From an uncultured Pseudodesulfovibrio sp. (GTDB taxonomy: Bacteria > Desulfobacterota > Desulfovibrionia > Desulfovibrionales > Desulfovibrionaceae), in NCBI GenBank assembly GCA_947259235.1, contig CAMYLL010000023.1:1-15320 (forward strand): a DNA stretch of 15,320 bases. Reading direction: 5' to 3'. Positions 1-7,916 of this stretch are shown here, piece after piece (the first letter of the stretch is position 1; each line of letters begins with the position of its first letter). Under the pieces are notes generated by a model that worked only from the letters and a program-made list of their open reading frames with translations, did no database searches and was not told the DNA's origin. The position numbers and the translations under genes are program-made.

Positions 1-181
1 ATTGTCACAAAATAGTGCGTTGCACCCAGGTCGTTGATGTGAAGAAATCAAACGGCAACGAGACGGCGGTATGCAACGAGTTGTCATGCCGGACAGAAAA
101 AGGTGGCCGGATCAGGCGCCATCGGGTATGTACATTTCTGCGGCAATCGGCAGGCATCATTCAAAGAATGGCCCGGTGGAA

Positions 182-199
182 GTTGATTGATCGATCAAC
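182..199. promoter_or_regulatory. Operator-like 18-bp palindrome upstream of hynBA
   Basis: The half-sites GTTGAT and ATCAAC flank TGATCG. Of the nine mirrored base pairs, eight match. The site sits about 295 bases before the hynB start, a distance compatible with an activator or enhancer-type site. It resembles an FNR/CRP-family half-site (TTGAT...ATCAA), but the half-sites are 6 bases apart rather than the 4 of a canonical FNR box, so the cognate regulator is unknown. Confidence 0.3.
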
Positions 200-336
200 G
201 ACCGGGATTTGCGCGAAACACGTTGTACTGCGCATAGCTTGCCGAGACGTTTGAAAGATTTTTGAAGTTGCCTATTGATTTTGTTTGTAAAGCGGGCTAC
301 TGCATTGTTAATTAATTTTTCCGGGGGGTTATAGCA

Positions 337-412
337 CGAACTCGGGAAAAAGATGTCAAAGGTGGCACGTTTACGGTATTCGTGTCATTGAAGATGGTTA
401 GGTCCGAGTTCG
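337..412. repeat. Separated inverted repeat in the hynBA leader
   Basis: CGAACTCGG at 337-345 is the exact reverse complement of CCGAGTTCG at 404-412, with 58 bases between. The right arm runs into a second small hairpin (TCGGGC 410-415 with GCCCGA 420-425). The arms could be paired binding sites for one regulator or form a leader RNA stem, and chance cannot be excluded for a 9-base match. Confidence 0.3.
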
Positions 413-492
413 GGCGTGTGCCCGACGGTTATGATTGGGAATAACGGTGTTCTCTACGTCATAACAGACTCATTTTATTACGGAGGTGTTCT

Positions 493-1479
493 ATGAAATT
501 TTCCGTAGGTCATGGCAGGGAAGGAGCCGTGGAACGGCTGGAAAAACGCGGCGTATCGCGCCGTGATTTCATGAAGTTCTGCGGAACCGTGGCCGCAGTG
601 ATGGGCATGGGACCGGCTTTCGCCCCGAAAGTCGCAGAGGCCCTCACCAGCGATAACAGGCCCGACGTTGTCTGGCTGCATAACGCTGAGTGTACCGGGT
701 GTTCCGAGTCCATCCTGAGGACGGTCGAGCCTTACATCGACGCGCTCATTCTGGATTACATCTCGCTCAACTACCACGAGACCATCATGGCCGCCGCCGG
801 TCATGCTGCCGAGAAGGCTCTGTGGGACACTGTTGCAGCGGGCAAATACGTTGCGGTCATCGAGGGTGGCGTTCCCACCGCTCCGGCCGGTACTGCCAAC
901 GAGCCTGGCGGCCACGGTAAAGTCGGTGGTCACACCATGCTTGAAAACACCACCAAGGTTGTCGACAAAGCACTCGCGACGATCACCTACGGCACCTGCG
1001 CCTCCTACGGTGGCGTGCAGAAGGCTGCACCGAACCCGACCGGCGCCAAGGGCATCGGCGAGCTGTACCCCGGCAAGCCCATCATCAACGTTCCCGGCTG
1101 TCCGCCGAACCCGTTCTCCCTGGTCGGCACCATCGTGCACTATGTGACCAAGGGCATTCCCGAGCTCGACGACGCTGGTCGTCCTGTCGCTTTCTACGGC
1201 GAGTCCGTTCACGACAACTGCCCCCGGCAGGAGTTCTTCAACATGGACCAGTTTGCTCCTTCCTTCGGTTCCGAGGAAGCTCGCAAGGGCTGGTGTCTGC
1301 GTAAGCTTGGTTGCCGCGGTCCGGAGACCTATAACAACTGTCCGACCGTGAAATTCAACCAGTACAACTGGCCTGTCCAGGCCGGCCACCCCTGCATCGG
1401 CTGCTCGCAGCCTGATTTCTGGGATGGCGCCGACTGGGATGGCGAGAGCTACTTCTACGCCGACCTCACCAATCTGTAG
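493..1479 (+). CDS. hynB: Periplasmic [NiFe] hydrogenase small subunit
   Basis: This is the electron-transfer subunit of a group 1 periplasmic [NiFe] hydrogenase, which takes up or evolves H2 and passes electrons through three Fe-S clusters, typically to periplasmic cytochrome c3. The N-terminus carries a Tat signal (SRRDFMKF, twin Arg at residues 23-24) with likely cleavage after Ala50, close to VAEA. By homology the proximal [4Fe-4S] cluster uses Cys67, Cys70, Cys169 and Cys203. The distal [4Fe-4S] uses His240, Cys243, Cys268 and Cys274. The medial [3Fe-4S] uses Cys283, Cys301 and Cys304, with Pro293 in the position that keeps it a 3Fe cluster. There is no C-terminal membrane anchor, so the dimer should be soluble in the periplasm. 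The GGAGG at 482-486, 6 bases before ATG, fixes the start. At 328 aa it has normal family length. The gene is also called hydA in older Desulfovibrio papers. Confidence 0.97.
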   Translation: MKFSVGHGREGAVERLEKRGVSRRDFMKFCGTVAAVMGMGPAFAPKVAEALTSDNRPDVVWLHNAECTGCSESILRTVEPYIDALILDYISLNYHETIMAAAGHAAEKALWDTVAAGKYVAVIEGGVPTAPAGTANEPGGHGKVGGHTMLENTTKVVDKALATITYGTCASYGGVQKAAPNPTGAKGIGELYPGKPIINVPGCPPNPFSLVGTIVHYVTKGIPELDDAGRPVAFYGESVHDNCPRQEFFNMDQFAPSFGSEEARKGWCLRKLGCRGPETYNNCPTVKFNQYNWPVQAGHPCIGCSQPDFWDGADWDGESYFYADLTNL

Positions 1480-1540
1480 GTCAGTGTCGCTTTCGTTCGT
1501 TTAGAGCAGACAGAATCAGAATTCTTAAGGAGGATACAAT

Positions 1541-3259
1541 ATGTCTGGTTGCACTCCCAAAGCCGCTCCCATGGCCAAAGGGAAACACGATGTCATAGTT
1601 GACCCGGTCACCAGGATCGAAGGTCACCTTCGCGTGGAAGCCGTGGTCGAGGATGGCAAGATCGTCGACGTCCGCAGCAGCTCCCAGCTGTTCCGTGGTC
1701 TCGAGATCATCCTGAAAGGCCGTGATCCCCGTGACGCCCAGCACTTCACCCAGCGTTCCTGCGGCGTTTGCACCTACGTGCATGCCCTCGCTTCCGTCCG
1801 CTGTGTCGACAACGCCGTCGGCGTTGATAAAGAGCTGCCCCATAACGCCACCATCATCCGTAACCTGGTGCTGGCCTCGCAGTTCATGCATGACCACCTC
1901 GTGCACTTCTATCACCTGCACGCTCTCGACTTTGTCGATGTTACCGGCTGTCTGAATGCCGATGTCGCCAAAGCCGCTGAAATGGCTGCCGGCGTTGCCC
2001 AGACCGTCCGCAAGGATCCGGTGCTCGTCTCCAGCAAGGAAGACCTGCAGAAGACCAAGGACACCGTCAAGGGTATCGTTGAGTCCGGCCGTCTCGGCAT
2101 CTTCACCAATGCCTACTTCCTCGGCGGCCACCCGGCTTACGTCCTGCCGCCCGAGGTCAACCTGATCGCCACCGATCACTACCTGAAGGCCCTGCACATG
2201 CAGGTCAAGGCTGCCCGCGCCATGGCTGTCTGGGGAGCGAAAAACCCGCACACCCAGTTCACCGTCATGGGCGGCGTCACCTGCTACGAAGGCCTCACCG
2301 ACAAATACATCAATGACTACCTGGCTCTGTACAAAGAGATCAAGGACTTCGTCCTCGACTGCTACATCCCGGACCTCATTGCCGTCGCCGGCTTCTACAA
2401 GGATTGGGCCTCCATCGGTGGCACCACCAACTTCATGAGCTTCGGCGAATTCCCGAAACCGGGCACCGAGGCCGACCTCAACGGTCGCTACGTCAAGCCC
2501 GGCGTCATGATGAACCGCAACCTGGGTCAGATCGATGCTTTCGATCCCTCCATGATCGAAGAGCACGTCAAGCACTCCTGGTACAAGGACGACTCCCCGA
2601 AACACCCCTACAGCGGTGTGACGGATCCCATGTACACGAGCCTCGACGACAAGACCAAGTACTCCTGGATGAAGGCTCCCCGCTACAACGGCAAAGCCGT
2701 TGAAGTCGGCCCGCTGGCCACCTGTCTGGTCAACTACGGCCTCGGCCAGCCCGAGTTCAAGACCTACGTTGACTTCGTGCTCAAGGCTCTGGGCGTAGGC
2801 CCCGAGGCTCTGTTCTCCACCCTGGGACGCACCGGCGCCCGTGGTATCGAGTGCCTGATCACCACCCTCAAGACCGAGGAGTGGGTCAACGACCTCAAGG
2901 AAAACGTTGCCAAGGGCGACCTCGACATCTGCAAAGATTGGGAAATGCCCGCAGAAGCGCAGGGTGTTGGCTATGTCAACGCCCCCCGCGGCGGCCTGAG
3001 CCATTGGATCAACATCAAGGACAGCAAGATCGACAACTTCCAGCTCGTGGTTCCGTCCACCTGGAACATCGGTCCCCGCTGCGACAACGACCTCCCCGGT
3101 CCGCTGGAAGAGGCGCTGCTCGACAACACTCCCATCGCCGATCCCGAGCGTCCGGTCGAAATCCTTCGCACCGTTCACTCCTATGACCCCTGCATCGCCT
3201 GCGGCGTGCACGTCATCGACAACAAGACCGGTAATGTGAAGAAGTTCAAGATCCTGTAG
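1541..3259 (+). CDS. hynA: Periplasmic [NiFe] hydrogenase large subunit
   Basis: This is the catalytic subunit holding the Ni-Fe(CN)2CO centre. The N-terminal L1 motif RSCGVC supplies Cys74 and Cys77, and the C-terminal L2 motif DPCIACGVH supplies Cys551 and Cys554. Glu27 in RIEGH matches the proton-gate Glu of Desulfovibrio enzymes. All four Ni ligands are encoded by ordinary Cys codons, so this is a [NiFe] and not a [NiFeSe] enzyme. The last 15 residues after His557 form the tail normally removed by the maturation endopeptidase once nickel is inserted. No signal peptide is present, as expected: the subunit is exported with HynB through the Tat system. A perfect TAAGGAGG (1526-1533) lies 7 bases before ATG. 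It is 61 bases downstream of hynB in the same operon and 572 aa long, the usual size. Confidence 0.97.
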   Translation: MSGCTPKAAPMAKGKHDVIVDPVTRIEGHLRVEAVVEDGKIVDVRSSSQLFRGLEIILKGRDPRDAQHFTQRSCGVCTYVHALASVRCVDNAVGVDKELPHNATIIRNLVLASQFMHDHLVHFYHLHALDFVDVTGCLNADVAKAAEMAAGVAQTVRKDPVLVSSKEDLQKTKDTVKGIVESGRLGIFTNAYFLGGHPAYVLPPEVNLIATDHYLKALHMQVKAARAMAVWGAKNPHTQFTVMGGVTCYEGLTDKYINDYLALYKEIKDFVLDCYIPDLIAVAGFYKDWASIGGTTNFMSFGEFPKPGTEADLNGRYVKPGVMMNRNLGQIDAFDPSMIEEHVKHSWYKDDSPKHPYSGVTDPMYTSLDDKTKYSWMKAPRYNGKAVEVGPLATCLVNYGLGQPEFKTYVDFVLKALGVGPEALFSTLGRTGARGIECLITTLKTEEWVNDLKENVAKGDLDICKDWEMPAEAQGVGYVNAPRGGLSHWINIKDSKIDNFQLVVPSTWNIGPRCDNDLPGPLEEALLDNTPIADPERPVEILRTVHSYDPCIACGVHVIDNKTGNVKKFKIL

Positions 3260-3287
3260 TCCGCTACGGAACAAGAACGCCATGACA

Positions 3288-3323
3288 GCGGGAGCCCGAT
3301 CCTTCGGGCTCCCGCCTTTTTTT
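3288..3323 (+). terminator. Intrinsic terminator after hynA
   Basis: A perfect 12-bp GC-rich stem (3288-3299 with 3304-3315) with a 4-base loop is followed by seven T residues (3317-3323). It lies 28 bases after the hynA stop and separates the structural genes from the maturation genes downstream, so those need read-through or their own promoter. Confidence 0.92.
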
Positions 3324-3364
3324 GATTATGAAGCGAATTTATTACTGGCTATCGAACGCATGAC

Positions 3365-3380
3365 ATGGCTTTAAAGCCAT
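3365..3380. promoter_or_regulatory. Perfect 16-bp palindrome before the maturation genes
   Basis: ATGGCTTTAAAGCCAT reads identically on both strands. It lies between the hynA terminator and the endopeptidase gene. It is followed at once by a short hairpin (CCGAAG 3386-3391 with CTTCGG 3399-3404). Its position fits an operator for the maturation transcript, but I recognise no regulator for it. Confidence 0.35.
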
Positions 3381-3474
3381 CTCTGCCGAAGAATAGGCCT
3401 TCGGACTGTCCAAGCAGTACCGATTGGTTCACTTTGGTGTTGATTAAACTTGTCTCGTCTACTAAGTGAATGAC

Positions 3475-4029
3475 ATGCCTGAAAATGACAAACGCATACT
3501 CGTACTCGGCGTCGGCAACATCCTGTATACGGATGAGGGTTTCGGCGTCCGGGTGGCTGAAGAACTCGATCAGAAATATGAATTTTCGCCCAATGTCGAT
3601 GTTCTCGACGGCGGAACCCTGGGCCTGCGGCTCATGGGACCAATCATGGACGCGGAGTATCTGATCATTGTGGACATCGTTCTGAACGAAGGCAAGCCGG
3701 GTGACGTGTTCCGCCTGCTGGGCGAGGACCTGAGCAAGGCCTGCGCCTTCAAGAATTCCATGCACCAGACGGACCTCCTCGACACGCTGTCCCAGTGCAG
3801 TCTGGTGGGGCAGGTTCCTGCTGATGTCGTGCTCTACGGCGTCGAGCCGGTGAATTACATGGACATGTCCGCCGCCTTGTCGCCCGAGCTTGAGGCCAAG
3901 ATGCCCGAGGTCATGGACCTGGTGCTTGAGGAAGTCCGCAAGGCGGGCGGCAGCTACACCCCTCGAACCGAGATGAACCCAGCAATGGAGAAAATCTATG
4001 TGCCTCGCGATACCAGCCGAAATTCTTGA
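3475..4029 (+). CDS. HyaD/HybD-family hydrogenase maturation endopeptidase
   Basis: This nickel-dependent cytoplasmic protease removes the C-terminal tail of the hydrogenase large subunit after the Ni-Fe site is assembled, which lets HynA fold and pair with HynB. It carries the N-terminal motif GVGNILYTDEGFGVR. The three residues expected to bind the substrate's nickel (Glu16, Asp62 and His93 in E. coli HybD) correspond to Glu21, Asp67 and His97. I take ATG at 3475 because AAGTGA (3464-3469) is suitably spaced before it and family members start with a short lead into KRILVLG. GTG at 3466 is an in-frame alternative adding three residues. The protein is 184 aa, slightly longer than E. coli HybD. 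The natural substrate is presumably HynA upstream. Names for this family include hyaD, hybD, hupD and hynC, so I give no symbol. Confidence 0.92.
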   Translation: MPENDKRILVLGVGNILYTDEGFGVRVAEELDQKYEFSPNVDVLDGGTLGLRLMGPIMDAEYLIIVDIVLNEGKPGDVFRLLGEDLSKACAFKNSMHQTDLLDTLSQCSLVGQVPADVVLYGVEPVNYMDMSAALSPELEAKMPEVMDLVLEEVRKAGGSYTPRTEMNPAMEKIYVPRDTSRNS

Positions 4030-4255
4030 GATCAATGACGCTGTCGCCACCTGCAAGGTGGGGGAGGGCGATACCACTGTGCAGGCGTCCATCATGCTTC
4101 TGGACGAAGAGGTGACCCTGGGCGACTACATCATCATCCACGCCGGGTTCGCCCTGCGCAAGCTCGACCCCAAGGAGGCGCAGGAAACCCTCAAGATTTT
4201 GCGCGACATGGTGGAGCTTCTCGGCGGAGAGAATTACCAGCACGAGATGTTGTAG
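3998..4255 (+). CDS. hypC: Hydrogenase maturation chaperone HypC
   Basis: HypC/HybG-family proteins carry the Fe(CN)2CO unit with HypD and deliver it to the hydrogenase large-subunit precursor. The diagnostic N-terminus MCLAIP is present, including the essential Cys2. The 85-residue length is normal for the family. GGAG at 3987-3990 lies 7 bases before ATG. The gene overlaps the end of the endopeptidase gene by 32 bases in another frame, which suggests translational coupling. No other hyp genes (A, B, D, E, F) occur in the window, so this may be a copy dedicated to the neighbouring hydrogenase. Confidence 0.93.
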   Translation: MCLAIPAEILEINDAVATCKVGEGDTTVQASIMLLDEEVTLGDYIIIHAGFALRKLDPKEAQETLKILRDMVELLGGENYQHEML

Positions 4256-4281
4256 ATCAATTTTTGACGATACATTGGCAG

Positions 4282-4311
4282 CAGGCCCGGAACAGTGATG
4301 TTCCGGGCCTG
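4282..4311. terminator. Hairpin between convergent hypC and minus-strand gene
   Basis: A perfect 12-bp stem (4282-4293 with 4300-4311) has a 6-base loop. It lies just after hypC and before the 3' end of the convergent gene ending at 4341, so it could serve both directions. Neither side has a good T-tract, which lowers confidence that it terminates by the intrinsic mechanism alone. Confidence 0.55.
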
Positions 4312-4340
4312 TTCGCGTTCAGGGATCAGTGTAAGTGAAA

Positions 4341-4835
4341 TCAGGCCCGTGCTTTCTTGCCCGGCAGGAAAGACGAGCGCAAAAAGCTGGGCCGCAGGAA
4401 CACCAGGGGGTTGCGGACCACGGAGTCGGGTAGAATGTGATACCAGCGATAGCCGAGACCGGCGAAGTAGGCGCGGGCGTTCTCGCCGTGGCCTGCCTCG
4501 TTGGCCGCCAGGAGCGCGGCGTCGCGCTGGCAGCGGGAGCGCGCCAGGGGTTCGAGGATGCGTTCACTGTACCCGTAGCGCAAAAGCATGGCCTTTATTC
4601 GACGATACTCGCGGTGGCGGGAGATGCCGTCCGCCATTGCGAAGAGAGCAACCACGAGCCAGCCGGTTCCCCAGCCGCCAAAGAAGACGGCCCGTGCGGC
4701 GTCGGCCTCTGTGAGGTGAAACACGCCGTGGCCGCCCAGGGTACAGGCAAACAGAAGCGAGGCCAGGCCGGTCATGTACGGCCAGGGTGCTGCCTGGATG
4801 TAGCGAAGCAGGGTGGTGCGTGTTGATGCTTTCAT
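4341..4835 (-). CDS. Hypothetical two-span membrane protein
   Basis: I do not recognise the family. The 164-residue product has two predicted membrane segments, about residues 17-41 and 48-70. A basic cytoplasmic-looking region follows (SRHREYRRIKAMLLRYGYSE), and then a C-terminal half with a YFAGLGYRWYHILPDS stretch and a basic tail (FLPGKKARA). The stop-to-start gap to the LysE-type exporter upstream is 62 bases, so the two could be co-transcribed. The ribosome binding site before the ATG is poor, so expression may depend on coupling or the start may be misplaced. Good length, coding-like codon use and agreement with the direction of its neighbours support a real gene. Confidence 0.7.
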   Translation of the reverse strand: MKASTRTTLLRYIQAAPWPYMTGLASLLFACTLGGHGVFHLTEADAARAVFFGGWGTGWLVVALFAMADGISRHREYRRIKAMLLRYGYSERILEPLARSRCQRDAALLAANEAGHGENARAYFAGLGYRWYHILPDSVVRNPLVFLRPSFLRSSFLPGKKARA

Positions 4836-4897
4836 GGTCTGTTTCGGGCTGTGGTTGCATCAAGGATAGCCCATGGCCGCATGGCGGTCAAATGGCT

Positions 4898-5530
4898 CTA
4901 TAGAAGGCTTTCCGGCACAGCCAGCGCGACCCCGAGGAGGACGAGAACGGCTCCTGCGATTTTTTTGAGCCGGGATTCGATGGCCTGGTTGCGCCGGAGC
5001 CGGTCGCCAATGGCCCCGGAGAAAAGAGCTACCGTGGCGAAGACAGGAAAGGAGAGAAGCATGAACAGCAGCCCGAAGAGGGCTGTTTGCAATCCGGGGT
5101 GTCCCTGGGCCGGGTCCACGAACTGGGGCAGAAAGGCGAGGAAAAAGAGAGCGACTTTGGGGTTGAGGATGTTGCCGATGATGGTCTGTCTGAATATTGC
5201 TCGCGGGCTGAGAAAATCCTTGCCTCCGTGAGCGACCTCGGCAGGCAGGCTGCGCCATGTCTGGATTCCGATGTATATGAGGTAGGCTGCTCCGGCAAGT
5301 TTGATGCCCTGATAGGCCACGGCCGAGGTGCGCAGGATGGCGGAGACGCCCAGAGCCGCAAGGAGCGTGTGAAATATGACGCCCAGATTGAAGCCCATGG
5401 CGGCGTACATGGCGGCCCTGCGCCCCTGGGTGATGCCCCGCGTCAGGGTGTAGAGGATGTCCGGTCCGGGAGTGACGGCCAGGACGATGGTGGCTCCGGC
5501 AAAGACGAAGAGTCGGGCGGTATCGATCAT
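4898..5530 (-). CDS. LysE/RhtB-family amino acid exporter
   Basis: The product is an inner-membrane exporter of the LysE superfamily, whose members export amino acids such as lysine, homoserine, threonine or leucine; the substrate here cannot be read from sequence. The conserved N-terminal motif VTPGPD is at about residues 19-24. The second family motif, NPKVALFFLAFLPQFVD, lies in the middle. Five to six hydrophobic segments span the 210 residues, the typical family length. GGAG (plus-strand complement at 5535-5538) lies 4 bases before ATG. The gene sits downstream of icd on the same strand but is separated from it by a strong hairpin, so it is probably expressed at least partly on its own. 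Confidence 0.9.
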   Translation of the reverse strand: MIDTARLFVFAGATIVLAVTPGPDILYTLTRGITQGRRAAMYAAMGFNLGVIFHTLLAALGVSAILRTSAVAYQGIKLAGAAYLIYIGIQTWRSLPAEVAHGGKDFLSPRAIFRQTIIGNILNPKVALFFLAFLPQFVDPAQGHPGLQTALFGLLFMLLSFPVFATVALFSGAIGDRLRRNQAIESRLKKIAGAVLVLLGVALAVPESLL

Positions 5531-5575
5531 GGCGCTCCGGTGGGCCGCGCTGAGGCCGCAGGGTAGAAAGGATAC

Positions 5576-5603
5576 CCCGGCCCGCCTGTTGGGGCGGGCC
5601 GGG
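5576..5603 (-). terminator. Hairpin terminator downstream of icd
   Basis: A perfect 11-bp GC stem (5576-5586 with 5593-5603) has a 6-base loop and lies 9 bases beyond the icd stop. Read on the minus strand it is followed by a moderately T-rich stretch (TATCCTTTC). It should reduce transcription from icd into the exporter gene. Confidence 0.65.
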
Positions 5604-5612
5604 AGGGATATG

Positions 5613-6755
<1,143 letters not shown>

Positions 6756-6760
6756 TGCGT

Positions 6761-6767
6761 CCTCCTT
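6761..6767 (-). promoter_or_regulatory. Ribosome binding site fixing the icd TTG start
   Basis: On the minus strand AAGGAGG lies 5 bases before TTG at 6755-6753. No ATG or GTG in the extended frame has a comparable site, so this decides the start. Confidence 0.85.
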
Positions 6768-6830
6768 CGTGCGACGATACAGCGGGTGTGTCTGGTTGGA
6801 TGTGAGTGAAATAGGAAGCGGACTATGACG

Positions 6831-6891
6831 TTTATTCGGCAGGATTGCAAGGGCGCTCCGGCCGCGTAGGCCTTGCCGCAGGCCGAATAAA
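6831..6891. repeat. Long-spaced inverted repeat in the icd/sirtuin divergent region
   Basis: TTTATTCGGC at 6831-6840 is the exact reverse complement of GCCGAATAAA at 6882-6891. Nested inside is a second pair, GCAAGG 6847-6852 with CCTTGC 6871-6876. The whole 61-base element could fold into a long interrupted hairpin ending 6 bases before the sirtuin Shine-Dalgarno. The two genes diverge here, so an ordinary shared terminator is not expected; an operator or a translation-controlling leader is more plausible. Confidence 0.5.
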
Positions 6892-6909
6892 GTGGAGAGA
6901 AGGACGAGG

Positions 6910-7641
6910 ATGCAGGCGAGTCTTGAGATGGTCAAAGCGTTGCTGGACCCAGGCAAGAAAGTGGTTGTGCTTACCGGGGCGGGGGTCTCCGCTGAAAGCG
7001 GAGTACCCACTTTCCGGGGAAAGGACGGGCTGTGGAAGACGTATAGGGCGGAGGATCTGGCCCGGCCGGACGCCTTTGCCGCGCGGCCCGAGCTGGTATG
7101 GGAGTTCTACAACTGGCGGCGCGAGCTGGTGGCCGGGTGCGAACCCAACGCGGCCCACCGGTCGCTGGCGGTGATGGAGCAACAGATACCGAATTTTCTT
7201 CTGATCACACAGAATGTGGACGGCCTGCACGCCAGGGCGGGGAGCCGCAAGCTCGTGGAAATGCACGGCAGCCTCTGGCGGGTGCGCTGCACCGCGTGCG
7301 CTCATGCGCGGGAGGAGCGCGCGCCTTTGCCGCCCCTGCCCGAGTGTCCTGTGTGCGGCCACCTGCTGCGGCCCGGCGTGGTCTGGTTCGGCGAGCCGCT
7401 GATACCGGGCGTGCTCAAGCTGGCCGTGGAGCAGTTGGGCCATGCCGACCTGTTCATCTCGGTGGGCACGTCGAACCTCGTCCAGCCTGCCGCGTCGTTT
7501 CATCAACTGGCCAAGGATCACGGAGCCATCACGGTGGAGATCAACCTGGAGGCCACGCCCAACACGGGGCTGTCCGATTTTGCCCTGCACGGCCGCGCCG
7601 GGGACATCCTGCCCGAACTGATCGCGGGCATGACGCCCTGA
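6910..7641 (+). CDS. cobB: NAD-dependent protein deacylase, class III sirtuin
   Basis: Sirtuins remove acyl groups from protein lysines using NAD+ and release nicotinamide and O-acyl-ADP-ribose. NAD-binding motifs GAGVSAESGVPTFRG (about residues 23-37) and TQNVDGLH (100-107) are present, with catalytic His119 in EMHGSL. A zinc ribbon is formed by Cys127, Cys130, Cys146 and Cys149. Tyr67 and Arg70 in FYNWRR match the Tyr-x-x-Arg pair of SIRT5 and E. coli CobB that binds succinyl- or malonyl-lysine, so desuccinylase/demalonylase activity is likely as well as deacetylation. I chose ATG 6910 because AGAAGG (6898-6903) precedes it by 6 bases; GTG at 6892 would add six residues and overlap an inverted repeat. 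The 243 aa are typical. It is divergent from icd. Confidence 0.93.
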   Translation: MQASLEMVKALLDPGKKVVVLTGAGVSAESGVPTFRGKDGLWKTYRAEDLARPDAFAARPELVWEFYNWRRELVAGCEPNAAHRSLAVMEQQIPNFLLITQNVDGLHARAGSRKLVEMHGSLWRVRCTACAHAREERAPLPPLPECPVCGHLLRPGVVWFGEPLIPGVLKLAVEQLGHADLFISVGTSNLVQPAASFHQLAKDHGAITVEINLEATPNTGLSDFALHGRAGDILPELIAGMTP

Positions 7642-7770
7642 AACAGCGTCGAACGACGGTCGGTTGACGGCATCGCTCGAACCCGCTGGACAACCCGAGG
7701 CATTGACGTTGTCAGCATCCGGCCGCCTCTTCTTGACTTAGAGATAAAAAAGAGAGTACCGAGAATCACC

Positions 7771-7842
7771 ATGAAAACGCCGATATCCCATACGTTTCAT
7801 TGCGAACGCGGCTGGCGCAACGTCAAGCGGCCCGAGTCCTGA
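7771..7842 (+). CDS. Possible leader peptide upstream of trpB2
   Basis: An ATG opens a 23-codon frame (beginning MKTPISHTFH, ending KRPES) that contains one Trp codon at 7813-7815 and stops 18 bases before the first leader hairpin. Support is weak: the ribosome binding site is poor (CGAGAA at best), there is one Trp codon rather than a run, and a frame this short is easily found by chance. I list it because of its position before a terminator and a Trp-related gene. Confidence 0.2.
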   Translation: MKTPISHTFHCERGWRNVKRPES

Positions 7843-7860
7843 GCGCGCGCTGAAGCGTGA

Positions 7861-7883
7861 CCGCCGTCCTGTCTGGGCGGCGG
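7861..7883 (+). ncRNA. Leader hairpin (candidate pause or anti-antiterminator stem)
   Basis: CCGCCGTCC (7861-7869) pairs with GGGCGGCGG (7875-7883) to give a 9-bp stem with one G-U pair and a 5-base loop. Its right arm GGCGGC (7876-7881) can instead pair with GCCGTC (7916-7921), which includes part of the left arm of the terminator downstream. The two structures are therefore mutually exclusive on paper. Confidence 0.4.
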
Positions 7884-7916
7884 CCCGTTGCTGTGCGCAG
7901 TTGAAGACTTTCGGAG

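Larger units (their letters stand above)
1..492. other. Non-coding upstream region of hynBA
   Basis: No convincing gene is visible in these 492 bases. The only sizeable reading frame (15-254, plus) has no ribosome binding site, no recognisable family and an atypical composition, so I do not call it. The stretch from about 240 to 380 is more AT-rich than the neighbouring genes, as expected for a promoter region. It contains an operator-like palindrome (182-199), a separated 9-base inverted repeat (337-345 with 404-412), a small hairpin (410-415 with 420-425) and a strong Shine-Dalgarno at 482-486. The hydrogenase promoter probably lies here, but I cannot place its -35 and -10 boxes with confidence. 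Confidence 0.7.

Noticed and set aside
183..198. FNR box upstream of hynBA
   Set aside because: TTGAT and ATCAA are both present, but they are 6 bases apart; a canonical FNR box needs 4. I kept it only as an unassigned palindrome.
15..254. A 79-codon plus-strand frame before hynB
   Set aside because: No ribosome binding site and no recognisable motif, and it covers the operator-like palindrome; more likely chance.
478..1389. A 303-codon open frame antisense to hynB
   Set aside because: Same codon-bias artefact; hynB itself has a complete set of cluster ligands, a Tat signal and a strong Shine-Dalgarno.
1541..3259. [NiFeSe] hydrogenase
   Set aside because: The first ligand Cys of the C-terminal DPCIAC motif is an ordinary TGC codon with no in-frame TGA, and the small subunit has Pro rather than Cys near the medial cluster.
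1481..3283. A 600-codon open frame antisense to hynA
   Set aside because: It is a shadow of the strongly biased codon use of hynA on the other strand. Its repetitive, Val/Gly/Asp-rich product matches no family I know, and it has no ribosome binding site.
6756..7010. N-terminal extension of icd
   Set aside because: The frame is open, but it overlaps the sirtuin gene and the intergenic repeat, shows no similarity to Icd, and AAGGAGG clearly marks the internal TTG.
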